DNA of 27,654 nucleotides from a virus: positions 1 to 27,654 of the IMG/VR virus record IMGVR_UViG_3300023119_000095; one strand, written 5' to 3'. This document shows positions 4,612 through 12,273 of this stretch, piece by piece; position 1 is the stretch's first letter, and every line of letters begins with the position of its first letter. The notes below the pieces were generated by a model. The model did no database searches. It was not told the DNA's origin and saw only the letters and a list, made by a program, of their open reading frames with translations. The translations under genes and the position numbers were made by a program.

Positions 4612-6122
4612 TGATTACTGACATCCTTTGGGAACCACAGAAAGAAGCTGTTGGTTTCATCGTTGACAACAGGCGGGTATTGCTAGCAGACCAGCCTGGC
4701 AGCGGTAAAACCTTGATGAGCCTGGCAGCCCTTGAGGTTGATGGGTGCTTCACGAACGGCGTGAGTCTTATCCTTGCTCCGAAGTTCCCAGCTAAGACCA
4801 CATGGCTAAAAGACCATGTCATGAGGTTCGTGGCCCCATTGGGTGTAAACGTATACGACCTGACAACTGGTACCGCTCAGGTCAAGAACGACAGGCTGCG
4901 GGGCGTAAAAAGCCCCGCGGTCATTGTCGCTAACCACGATGCACTCGCCATTTCCCCTAACGGCGAGCGCCGAGTACCGGCACTATTCGAACAGATTTAT
5001 GACGCCATTGTGATTGACGAGTCACACCGAGTTCTGCCAACGGCGACAGACTCGACGTATAACATGACACAATTCTGGCGTGGGCTGAAGAAGCTCAAGA
5101 CCAGCCAAGACCCACTGCGTGTTGCTGTCAGCGGTACGCCTGACCGCAGCAAGTTGGAGAACCGTTACGGCACACTCAAGTTTCTTTTCCCAGAGGTGTA
5201 CACCAATCATCAGTACTGGATGTACACAAACTTCATTATGCGTAACCAGACAATCAGACTTCCTGGCGGCCGAACTCGGGACATCGTTGTGCCCGAGCAG
5301 CTCCGCTCCCCCTCGGACTGGGTCGCCAGGGACAAGCTTTACCTCATCCGCCGTACCAAGGCAGAGATTCAAAAGGGCAGGCCACCCAAGCAGTACATCA
5401 ATGTGGTGCTTGACATGGAGAAACCTCAGAAGAAGTCATACATGGAGATGTTCAAGGCCTTCTTCTCTGGTCGCTCAAAGCAATCAGCAGCCGTCACTGC
5501 TCTTCGCAGTAGGCAGCTGGCAATTACTTCTGGATGGGACTTTGACAACAACCAAGTTGGCAACTCCTTTTCCAGCAACAAGTTCAACTGGTTAGTTGAA
5601 TGGCTCGAAGCTAGAGGCTACATGGAATCCGTTGCTTCTTCCGAATCCGATGGCGACATCTCTTTCCCGTCAAAGGTGGTAGTAGCCTCTAGCTTCGTTG
5701 CAGTACTCAACTGGCTCAAGCGAGAACTCGCTAAGCTAGGCGTCGAGGCCGAGATACTTGACGGCTCTACGTCTCAGACAGAGCGTGCTCGCATTCAGGC
5801 AGCATTCCAAGACCAGTCAAATAGTCTGAGGGTAGTGCTACTATCCATGAACATGGGAGTTGGCATCGACTTGGACGCAGCGGACGACTTAGTGTTCTTT
5901 GACGTTCCGTATTCGTCTGACGATGCAGAACAGGTAGAAGACCGCATCGACCGCCTGTCCCGAATCCACCGTGTAACTATCTGGTGGTTGCTGTCAAGCG
6001 ACAGTATTGACCTCGCCATAGCTGGCGAAAACTCAGAGCGATTCACTCTGTCCCGAGAGCTGCTTGACGGCTCTCGTGGCATTGACTTTGCCAGACAAGT
6101 GCTCGCTCAACTAAGGAGATAA
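4611..6122 (+). CDS. SF2 DEAD/SNF2-like DNA helicase
   Basis: This 503-residue protein has the two RecA-like lobes of superfamily 2. A Q-motif-like WEPQKEAV opens the protein, Walker A is DQPGSGKT (27-34), Walker B is VIDESH (134-139, a DEAH/DESH box) and motif III is SGTP (174-177). The second lobe contains KVVVASSF, the MNMGVGIDL segment (motif V) and EQVEDRIDRLSRIH (motif VI), the usual arrangement of SNF2/SWI2-type phage helicases. Its likely work is ATP-driven DNA translocation or unwinding at replication forks or recombination intermediates in the host cytoplasm. It starts at a TAATG junction and is followed with no gap by the next ATG, opening the replication module. Confidence 0.88.
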   Translation: MITDILWEPQKEAVGFIVDNRRVLLADQPGSGKTLMSLAALEVDGCFTNGVSLILAPKFPAKTTWLKDHVMRFVAPLGVNVYDLTTGTAQVKNDRLRGVKSPAVIVANHDALAISPNGERRVPALFEQIYDAIVIDESHRVLPTATDSTYNMTQFWRGLKKLKTSQDPLRVAVSGTPDRSKLENRYGTLKFLFPEVYTNHQYWMYTNFIMRNQTIRLPGGRTRDIVVPEQLRSPSDWVARDKLYLIRRTKAEIQKGRPPKQYINVVLDMEKPQKKSYMEMFKAFFSGRSKQSAAVTALRSRQLAITSGWDFDNNQVGNSFSSNKFNWLVEWLEARGYMESVASSESDGDISFPSKVVVASSFVAVLNWLKRELAKLGVEAEILDGSTSQTERARIQAAFQDQSNSLRVVLLSMNMGVGIDLDAADDLVFFDVPYSSDDAEQVEDRIDRLSRIHRVTIWWLLSSDSIDLAIAGENSERFTLSRELLDGSRGIDFARQVLAQLRR

Positions 6123-6521
6123 ATGTCAGAAGAAGATGAAAAAGAATTATTTCTTTCAGACGATGCGCTGTTGGCGCTAGTCAGCACGCTAGCCACCGAG
6201 GTAGTTCGTTACGGCGAGGCCGAGTCGACGCTTCTCGATAACAAGAAGCTTTCTGATGAAGACGTAGTAATCGTGATGAAAGCCAATACATTGCTGACTG
6301 TATTTGCAATGTTCTTGGTCAAGGTGGTAGAGTCTAAAGATATCGACATGGCAACGAAAGTTGTCGAGGCATGGATATCCCCATCCATTCAGGACATGGT
6401 TCAGATAGCCTTCGCTGAAGAGATACAGGATGCTGCCGAAGTCGTGACTCAGGGCATTTCAAACCTTGAGGACATTGCGAACAAGGAGACAGGTGAGCCA
6501 CCCAACGAACAAGGCGATTGA
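6123..6521 (+). CDS. acidic hypothetical helical protein (132 aa)
   Basis: Unrecognised. The ATG follows the helicase TAA without a spacer, and AAGGAG (6113-6118) lies in the end of the helicase gene. The protein is mainly helical and strongly acidic at both ends (MSEEDEKELFLSDD at the start). It has a hydrophobic central helix, IVMKANTLLTVFAMFLVKVV, which might be a membrane segment but carries Lys residues and is more likely a buried helix. Its position between helicase and nuclease suggests a replication or recombination accessory role. The last 29 bases overlap the nuclease gene. Confidence 0.7.
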   Translation: MSEEDEKELFLSDDALLALVSTLATEVVRYGEAESTLLDNKKLSDEDVVIVMKANTLLTVFAMFLVKVVESKDIDMATKVVEAWISPSIQDMVQIAFAEEIQDAAEVVTQGISNLEDIANKETGEPPNEQGD

Positions 6522-7254
6522 AGAAGTAATCTTTGACGCCATCGTCAACGCTCCACGCTCGCTGCAAAAGACAATCGGCCCAAGTGAGATTGGTGCTGAT
6601 TGCGTCCGCTGCCTAGCTCGCAAACTAATGGGCGTCGAGAAGATGCCAATAGACTCAATCGGGGACATGCCTTGGTTGCCGTTCATCGGTACCGCTGTCC
6701 ACGCTCAGCTCGAAGAAATCTTTAGAGCAGCCAACGATAAGCAAGAAGAAGTTCGTTGGCTTATCGAAACAAAGCTTCCTATTGGTCAGGTTGGCGGTGT
6801 CGAAATCTGGGGGTCATGCGACCTCTTTGACAAGGAGACCGGCACTGTCATCGACCATAAGGTTGTGGGTGCGACCAAGCTAAAGTCGCTACCCAAAAAA
6901 GGCCCAGGCAATACCTACAAAATACAGGCTCACCTGTATGGGTATGGCTGGACTAAGCTCGGCTTCGAGGTCAACGAGGTGTCTGTGAAGTTTTATCCTC
7001 GCAACGACATCTCGATGAACTCGGGCTACTTCTGGTACGAGAAGTACGATGAGAATGTGGCAATTGAGGCTCTTGACAGAGTGAACAAAATCTATGAGGA
7101 GGCCTCCCAAGCTAAAGACTTGGACGAGTTCCTCAAGATATGCGCCACTTCCGAGGATTGTTTCTCGTGCCATGATTACCCACCGCTGGACGATGGTCAG
7201 TCTTTGTATGAAGACGACATGTTCGCCCAACCCACCCCTTACAACAAAAGATAG
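6493..7254 (+). CDS. Cas4/RecB-like PD-(D/E)XK exonuclease
   Basis: This 253-residue protein has the ordered motifs of RecB/Cas4-type nucleases: His70 (TAVHAQLEEIF), Asp110 in WGSCDLFD, the catalytic Asp121-x-Lys123 in VIDHKVVG, and the QAHLYGYGW helix with Gln145. Cysteines lie before the nuclease core (C37, C40) and at the C-terminus (C217, C223, C226). This matches the one-plus-three cysteine plan that holds a 4Fe-4S cluster in Cas4 and AddB. The likely function is metal-dependent exonuclease activity in recombination or replication. GTG 6493 is chosen because AAGGAG (6483-6488) lies four bases upstream; the longer TTG start at 6466 would place it inside the gene. There is no cas1/cas2 nearby, so a CRISPR role is unlikely. 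Confidence 0.82.
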   Translation: MSHPTNKAIEEVIFDAIVNAPRSLQKTIGPSEIGADCVRCLARKLMGVEKMPIDSIGDMPWLPFIGTAVHAQLEEIFRAANDKQEEVRWLIETKLPIGQVGGVEIWGSCDLFDKETGTVIDHKVVGATKLKSLPKKGPGNTYKIQAHLYGYGWTKLGFEVNEVSVKFYPRNDISMNSGYFWYEKYDENVAIEALDRVNKIYEEASQAKDLDEFLKICATSEDCFSCHDYPPLDDGQSLYEDDMFAQPTPYNKR

Positions 7255-7262
7255 GAGACGAA

Positions 7263-7841
7263 GTGACTTACTTCGAAGATAACTTCTCCCAGCCTGCAGC
7301 AGGCAGCACTTTCCGCCCTGCAGACTACCAAGGTCACCTATTGCTAGTGTGGCCAACTGAACACCGTACGGGCATCAAGACCGACTACGGCGAGAGCGAT
7401 GCAATCGCTGCCCGTGTCGTCGTGCTCGACGGCGAGAACGGATATGAGGAGCACGACAACGTGCTGTTCTTCCAGTCCGCTCTGATTGGTACGCTCAAGC
7501 CATCCGTTGGCAACAGCAAGCCAGTACTAGGCCGACTAGGTCGAGGCACAAGCAAGCCCGGCCAGTCAGCTCCATTCATCCTTACTCCGTTTACGGAAGA
7601 GGACGCTCAGGCTGCACGTGCATACTTTGCACAAGACCAGTTTGATGCGCCAGCAGAAAAGAAACCTGCTGCCAAGTCCACTCCAAAATCCAAGGGCAAG
7701 TCAGGACTCTCTGGCTATCCAGCGGACAAGGTAGACCTCGCCAAGAGCCTCGCAGCTTCAGGTGTATCTGCCGACCAGATTGCTCTGGCCACTCAAATAC
7801 CTCAGGACATCGTTGAGTCGGAAGTTCTAGAGCTAATCTAA
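7263..7841 (+). CDS. probable single-strand DNA-binding-like replication protein
   Basis: This 192-residue protein has an N-terminal beta-rich domain (residues ~22-110: GHLLLVWPTEHR, AIAARVVVLDG, VLFFQSALIGTLK, VLGRLGRG). A Lys/Pro/Ala linker (near 130-145) and a small C-terminal helical domain (YPADKVDLAKSLAASG to the end) follow. The pattern is familiar from replication modules of actinophages, where such proteins are treated as DNA-binding, but I cannot prove an OB fold from sequence alone. GTG 7263 follows AGGAG. The position between nuclease and primase agrees with a role in ssDNA handling. The gene is followed by a strong hairpin. Confidence 0.6.
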   Translation: MTYFEDNFSQPAAGSTFRPADYQGHLLLVWPTEHRTGIKTDYGESDAIAARVVVLDGENGYEEHDNVLFFQSALIGTLKPSVGNSKPVLGRLGRGTSKPGQSAPFILTPFTEEDAQAARAYFAQDQFDAPAEKKPAAKSTPKSKGKSGLSGYPADKVDLAKSLAASGVSADQIALATQIPQDIVESEVLELI

Positions 7842-7858
7842 TTTGCTACACTAGGGTA

Positions 7859-7894
7859 GACCCCGAGAGTTTCGTCTCCTTTTCTCTCGGGGTC
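7859..7894 (+). terminator. hairpin between DNA-binding gene and primase
   Basis: GACCCCGAGAG (7859-7869) and CTCTCGGGGTC (7884-7894) form a perfect 11-base GC-rich stem with a 14-base pyrimidine-rich loop. The sequence after it (ACTCTCTTCT) is pyrimidine-rich but not a clean T-run. It may terminate or attenuate transcription before the primase gene, or mark an RNA processing site. Confidence 0.55.
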
Positions 7895-7915
7895 ACTCTC
7901 TTCTAAGGAGTTAAA

Positions 7916-10405
7916 GTGAACGACAGACCCATTCTGGAACTGTTCACGAGGCTAGGAAAAACCGAGGCAGACAAGATAACCGTCTGCTACTTTGGCCCCC
8001 AAAATTCGTGGACTTCTAAAATGCTTCCGCTATCTAACGCGGATATCTTTGCCCAGACGCTAACCGCTAACGGCATGAACGTCTATACGATGGTCAACTC
8101 TGTAGACGAATCAACAATTACTTCAAACAACACCCGAGGTGACGTCAACGACATCACTAGGCTGAACGCCCTGTGGGCTGACCTCGACTTCAAGGACGAG
8201 GGCATCAATGACGAGAAGACAGCTCGGGAAGTTATAGCAGCACTATCAGACATTTTAAATTGCCAGCCTGTAGCCGTTGTCCATTCTGGGCACGGCCTTC
8301 AGCCCTACTGGGCTGTCGAAGACGGCGAAGTTGATGACCTCAACCGCTCCATGGTTGCCGGAATCTCTCGCAGGTTCGGTCAGCTTGTCCAGAGAACGGC
8401 AGAAATCTTTGGAGGCAAGGTTGACAATGTGTCAGACCTACCCCGTGTTCTCCGTGCTCCAGGTACAATAAACCACAAGGACGCAAGCAATCCCGTCGAT
8501 GTGAAGGTTGAGTTCAATGACCACACCTACCCACTACAACTATCCGAAGTTGTTGAGGCGCTCGAATCGTACGGATTTGTATCTGACAACACGACTGTTG
8601 GTGAGTTTGTCGTTGTATCGCCACCAGAAGATTGGCGAGTTGCGTCAGAGGACTGCTCGTGGACTCTATCACTTGTGGATACCATCGATAAGGCAAGACC
8701 AAAGGCGCGTCATCCCTGGCTTGTTTCAACTGCAATTAAACTCTACGCTTCTGTCAGGCACGGGTGCTTCACTCAGGATGGGTTTACTGAAGCGTCTAAG
8801 CTTGTCGAAGCAAAGTTCCTAGACCTATTAGATTCCGGCGAGCGCCGTAAACCGAATCCAGGAGAGGTTCAGACGGCGTTCCGCTGGGCCAAGCAGCTCG
8901 TCTCAACCTTCGATGAAGCCAAGGTTGCAGCAGAAGTCCGTAACCACGTACACAAGCTTCACCTCAGTTCGGTTCCCGACCTCCCAAAAGAGCGCAGCTC
9001 CGAGCACTCAGCTACAAACGGTAGCTTGGCCTTGTCCACTCAGCCAGCAGAAATCGTGCTGCCAATGGACTCGTTTAAGTACACCGATGTCGCAAATGCT
9101 GAGCGACTAGCTGACGCTGCACGGGGCAAGTACATTTACGTCCCAGAGCTGGGATGGCACAAATGGGACACAGGCTCATACAAGCTGGACAGCTCCCGAG
9201 GCATCGAGAGGCTCGCCGCCGAAACGGCGCTCGCTTTCGGAGCGAAGGACGCCTCTAAAGCTGGCCTTGACTGGACAAAAAGGTCTTTGTCTCGAGCCTC
9301 TATCAACAGCGCTGTCGGCTTAGCCGAAGCTGTTCCGGACATCATCGTCGAACCCCATATTCTTGACAACAACCCCACAGAACTTTGTACGCCAAATGGA
9401 ATTGTAGATTTGGCGACAGGCACCCTGCGTGATGCTGACCCTTCCGAGGACTTCAATACCATGCAGACGGCTGTGTCGCCAGCCAAGTCAGCCACGCCCA
9501 AATGGGAGGAGTTTCTGAAGCTCGTCATTACTGACGAAGACAGAATTTCTTACATACAGGAGCTTCTGGGCGTGGCCCTTATTGGAGAGGTCAGGTGGCA
9601 CGTGCTGCCAGTTCTCGTAGGTGTCGGTGCTAACGGTAAGTCAACCTTGCTTGACATTGCTGCAAAGGTGCTTGGCTCATACGCCAGAACAATGCCTGAG
9701 AACTTCTTGCTAGACAGCAACACAGTGCAGCACTCCACAGAGATTGCAAACCTTCGTGGTGTTCGACTAGCCATTGCCTCTGAGACAAGACCAGATGGCA
9801 GGTTCAATGAGTCACGAGTCAAGATGCTGACAGGTGGAGACATTATCTCTGCACGTAAGATGTACAAAGACTTCTTCGACTTCAAACCTTCCCACACTCT
9901 GTTCCTTGCTCTGAACCACTTGCCATCCGTTCGTTCTGGTGGCTCTGGTTTCTGGAGGCGACTAAGGAAGATTGACTTTAGCTACCAAGTACCCGAGGCA
10001 CTACAGAAGCAGGGCTTGGCAGAAGAGATTGTAAAAGAAGAGGGCGCTGGGGTTCTAGCGTGGATGATTGAGGGAGCTAAGCGAGTTCTTGCACAAGGAC
10101 TTACTGAGCCTAACTCTGTCAAGCTAGCTACTACCGAGTACCGCTTCGAGGAAGACCACATCTCCAAGTTCATCGAGGACTGCGTGCAGCAAAACGCTCT
10201 CGCCTCTGTCACTTCCTCCGACTTGCTCCACGCATACAGACAGTGGTGCCAAGCAGAAGGAGAGACTCCAATTGCTATGACTCCGCTTATCCGTGAGCTT
10301 CGCATGCGACTTCCTATCTCCCCAATACGAGGAGCTGGTGGGCGTCGAGCATACAGTGGAATCTTCCTCTACAGAGTAGAATTTGGAAGAGATGACGAAG
10401 AGTAA
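7916..10405 (+). CDS. primase-polymerase / SF3 (D5-like) helicase
   Basis: The 829-residue protein fuses two replication enzymes. The N-terminal part is archaeo-eukaryotic primase/prim-pol-like: the metal-binding Asp89-x-Asp91 in WADLDFK, HSGHGLQPYW at 123-132, and LPRVLRAPGTINHK. The C-terminal part is a superfamily 3 helicase: Walker A GANGKST (571-577), Walker B ending at Glu623 (LAIASE), a sensor Asn667 (LALNHLP), then a final winged-helix-like region typical of D5/phage primases. The enzyme would prime and unwind DNA at the phage origin. GTG 7916 is supported by AAGGAG (7905-7910). It is the largest gene of the module. No replicative polymerase gene is visible in this window. Confidence 0.88.
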   Translation: MNDRPILELFTRLGKTEADKITVCYFGPQNSWTSKMLPLSNADIFAQTLTANGMNVYTMVNSVDESTITSNNTRGDVNDITRLNALWADLDFKDEGINDEKTAREVIAALSDILNCQPVAVVHSGHGLQPYWAVEDGEVDDLNRSMVAGISRRFGQLVQRTAEIFGGKVDNVSDLPRVLRAPGTINHKDASNPVDVKVEFNDHTYPLQLSEVVEALESYGFVSDNTTVGEFVVVSPPEDWRVASEDCSWTLSLVDTIDKARPKARHPWLVSTAIKLYASVRHGCFTQDGFTEASKLVEAKFLDLLDSGERRKPNPGEVQTAFRWAKQLVSTFDEAKVAAEVRNHVHKLHLSSVPDLPKERSSEHSATNGSLALSTQPAEIVLPMDSFKYTDVANAERLADAARGKYIYVPELGWHKWDTGSYKLDSSRGIERLAAETALAFGAKDASKAGLDWTKRSLSRASINSAVGLAEAVPDIIVEPHILDNNPTELCTPNGIVDLATGTLRDADPSEDFNTMQTAVSPAKSATPKWEEFLKLVITDEDRISYIQELLGVALIGEVRWHVLPVLVGVGANGKSTLLDIAAKVLGSYARTMPENFLLDSNTVQHSTEIANLRGVRLAIASETRPDGRFNESRVKMLTGGDIISARKMYKDFFDFKPSHTLFLALNHLPSVRSGGSGFWRRLRKIDFSYQVPEALQKQGLAEEIVKEEGAGVLAWMIEGAKRVLAQGLTEPNSVKLATTEYRFEEDHISKFIEDCVQQNALASVTSSDLLHAYRQWCQAEGETPIAMTPLIRELRMRLPISPIRGAGGRRAYSGIFLYRVEFGRDDEE

Positions 10406-11054
10406 AGAGACCTGTCTTGCATGTAAAGCTGGCTACCATGATGAGTGCCAAGAGATGTGGGACGCCAACCTTGCAGAAGACGCATTTTGCTGCTGCAATG
10501 GCGCTTTCTCAATCGATGGAGGAAAGGGGCCGGTAGATGCGGTTCAGGAAGAAATCGAAGCCTACTTCGAAGGCTATACTGGGTCGAAAGCTTTGGATGA
10601 ATATGCTGACCCTATTTCTACTGGGCGCAAAGAGGCAGCTAAAAAGTTCCCTATCAATCCAGGGATGGTCTGCGAATGGGCCTGGCTTCGTTACGCTGGC
10701 GGAGGTGTTGAACCAATCATTGGCTGCCCAGGGCATCCTGCTGAGGCTATACACCACGGCCCCGATAAGAACACGATGCGCAATGTTGAGGGAAACATAC
10801 ACCGTATTTGCGCTGAATGTCACAATCGTTGGCATGGTGCAAATGATAAATATTACGGGGAAAGACCAGTCACAGAGGATGGGAAAGTCGATGCTTCTGT
10901 TCCATTCTGGCCTTTAGACGACGACGGTACCCCAATGGAGCCAATCCCCCACGACACAGTCACGCTAGCTCCAGACGAAGAAGTTCACGCTGAGGACAAG
11001 AGAAGGCGGGACGAGGCTCGTCGCCACGGTAGTTTGCCTAAGCTCGACGATTAG
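10392..11054 (+). CDS. HNH endonuclease with N-terminal Cys/His cluster
   Basis: The 220-residue protein (from ATG 10392; a TTG at 10383 is also possible) begins with a zinc-finger-like cluster, CLACKAGYHDEC plus a later CCC. The central HNH nuclease has CEW, then AIHHGPDK (catalytic His pair), a central Asn in VEGNIHRIC and the closing CAECHNRWH. The C-terminus is Pro- and acid-rich, then basic (KRRRDEARRHG). HNH proteins nick or cut DNA; in many phages one next to the terminase assists packaging, but this one lies at the end of the replication module. It overlaps the primase end by 14 bases, and its 3' end runs 17 bases into the convergent metallophosphoesterase gene. Confidence 0.8.
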   Translation: MTKSKETCLACKAGYHDECQEMWDANLAEDAFCCCNGAFSIDGGKGPVDAVQEEIEAYFEGYTGSKALDEYADPISTGRKEAAKKFPINPGMVCEWAWLRYAGGGVEPIIGCPGHPAEAIHHGPDKNTMRNVEGNIHRICAECHNRWHGANDKYYGERPVTEDGKVDASVPFWPLDDDGTPMEPIPHDTVTLAPDEEVHAEDKRRRDEARRHGSLPKLDD

Positions 11055-12024
11055 CCTTAAAGCGCTTCCCTCTAAACCAAGCTTCACCGTCCTGTATCTG
11101 GACAAGCTCAATGAACGGCTTATCGCCTTCAAGGACTACTACAGCTACGCCTTGCTGCCAGTTCTCTTGGTGCCTCGCTGGCGACCCGTCCGTATGCGTG
11201 CTGCTGCCAAATGAAGGCACCGCTCCATCTGTTCGGCAAAGGCAGCCAGGGCTGACGGCGATGCTTCGGATAGCTTCATCACGGTTGAAGACTGTTTTGG
11301 ATTGGATTTCCAAACGATGTGAGTGCCCGAAGATGGTACTAATGTGAGGTTCAGCATTGGTGTACGCTGCTGCTGTTGACCCGTTGCTTCTTGCTTTTGT
11401 TCCGTGGATTGCTCTGAGCGTAGGGGTGAGCCAGTAGGCTCCTGCGGGGTACGCGTCAATGTACTCAACTCCAATCTCGTCTAGCCGCAACAGGTAAGGA
11501 ATACTCATTACCGGCAGCTCGTCCATGTTTGCTCGCTTTAACCCCCAGGCTGCAGCAGAGTTCGTTAAGATAAACTTCTCCATACGGCGGTCGTGGTTAC
11601 CCTCGATTAGCACCATCTCTGCCTTTGGGCCAGCAGCAGCTCGCTGCTCTTGAAGGAACAGATGCCCACGGTCGATTGCCTTCTGTGTCGTACCGGCAAA
11701 AGCTGGCTCCTGCTCAAAGCGACCTTGAGACGGTAAATCTAAAAAGTCTCCAAGGTTTATGACGTAATCAACCCTGTCAGTTTCTTCGAGGTAGGCGACA
11801 ATCTGCAAAGCCACGTCCATGGCAGCTTCGTCGTGAAAGGTGTCCCAACCTTTATCAAAAATATGCCTGTACCCAATTTGAGGGTCAGGCAGGGCTACAG
11901 CAACCTTGTGTTTAGTCTTATAGGTCTTAGGCTCCTTGGGAGCGTTTATCATCACAGGCTGGGCTTGATGAATCAAGTCCCACTTAGGTTCTGGCTTTAG
12001 GCTACCCAGCATAATGGCAAGCAC
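11038..12024 (-). CDS. calcineurin-like metallophosphoesterase
   Basis: The five metal-binding blocks of the family occur in order (numbered from GTG 12024): PDPQIG (D47-x-Q49), GDFLD (92-96), GNHDRR (from 142), IHG (His207) and GHSH (233-236). The first block has Gln where most members have His (D-x-H). Family enzymes hydrolyse phosphoesters, including nucleic-acid ends and cyclic nucleotides; the substrate here is not evident. With ~328 residues the domain is complete. GTG 12024 and ATG 12012 are both possible starts, overlapping the helix-turn-helix gene by 23 or 11 bases. It is the last gene of the inverted island, and its 3' end overlaps the HNH gene. Confidence 0.85.
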   Translation of the reverse strand: MLAIMLGSLKPEPKWDLIHQAQPVMINAPKEPKTYKTKHKVAVALPDPQIGYRHIFDKGWDTFHDEAAMDVALQIVAYLEETDRVDYVINLGDFLDLPSQGRFEQEPAFAGTTQKAIDRGHLFLQEQRAAAGPKAEMVLIEGNHDRRMEKFILTNSAAAWGLKRANMDELPVMSIPYLLRLDEIGVEYIDAYPAGAYWLTPTLRAIHGTKARSNGSTAAAYTNAEPHISTIFGHSHRLEIQSKTVFNRDEAIRSIAVSPGCLCRTDGAVPSFGSSTHTDGSPARHQENWQQGVAVVVLEGDKPFIELVQIQDGEAWFRGKRFKANRRA

Positions 12025-12232
12025 ACTTCTTTACTCTGTGCCTGCGAACTTGCGTTTCCGTAGCCTTAAAGCCCCTCTCAGTAAGGGACTCAGCTAGGCC
12101 GTTATTCGAAAAACGCCTATCGTCCAAGGCATTTACAAGGATTTCTAGGTCAGCTGAGTCAAGCTCTTCAGCAGCCTTCAGCATCAAAGAGCAAATGTGT
12201 TCTCTCTGTTTAGGTGCAAGTCCTTCTAACAT
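12002..12232 (-). CDS. small helix-turn-helix DNA-binding protein
   Basis: The 76-residue protein has an N-terminal helical part (LAPKQREHICSLMLKAAEEL, LEILVNALDD) and a C-terminal helix-turn-helix: NGLAESLTERGFKATETQV followed by RRHRVKKCAC. This resembles short actinophage proteins that end in an 'HR..C.C' recognition-helix motif. Such proteins could be regulators or, in some phages, small terminase subunits; no other small terminase candidate is obvious beside the large subunit. The ATG (12232-12230) has AAGGAG on the minus strand just upstream. Both lie inside a 9-base inverted repeat, suggesting translational control. The following metallophosphoesterase overlaps it. Confidence 0.7.
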   Translation of the reverse strand: MLEGLAPKQREHICSLMLKAAEELDSADLEILVNALDDRRFSNNGLAESLTERGFKATETQVRRHRVKKCACHYAG

Positions 12233-12263
12233 TCAAGTTCTCCTTAAAGGTTTGCTTGAATGT
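12229..12263 (-). promoter_or_regulatory. hairpin enclosing RBS and start codon of the HTH gene
   Basis: ACATTCAAG (12229-12237) and CTTGAATGT (12255-12263) are perfect inverted repeats. On the minus-strand RNA the loop contains the AAGGAG ribosome binding site, and the 3' arm contains the AUG of the helix-turn-helix gene. Folding would hide the start. The arms could equally be an operator half-site pair for a dimeric DNA-binding protein, possibly the gene's own product. A TATAGT hexamer just upstream on the minus strand (12269-12264) is a possible -10 box, weakly supported. Confidence 0.45.
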
Positions 12264-12273
12264 ACTATAACAG

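Noticed and set aside
5119-5595. A 158-codon open frame inside the helicase gene
   Set aside because: Its composition (Ser/Thr/Arg/Pro-rich) is that of a shadow frame, and the helicase motifs run through the same bases in the correct frame.
6493-7254. CRISPR-Cas adaptation module suggested by the Cas4-like nuclease
   Set aside because: No cas1, cas2 or repeat array is present. Phage recombination nucleases commonly share this fold.
10372-10380. GAGTAGAAT before the HNH gene as a third copy of the C9 element
   Set aside because: Only eight or nine bases match, there is no C run and no GTGCGTCAA word, and it lies in coding sequence. It is likely chance.
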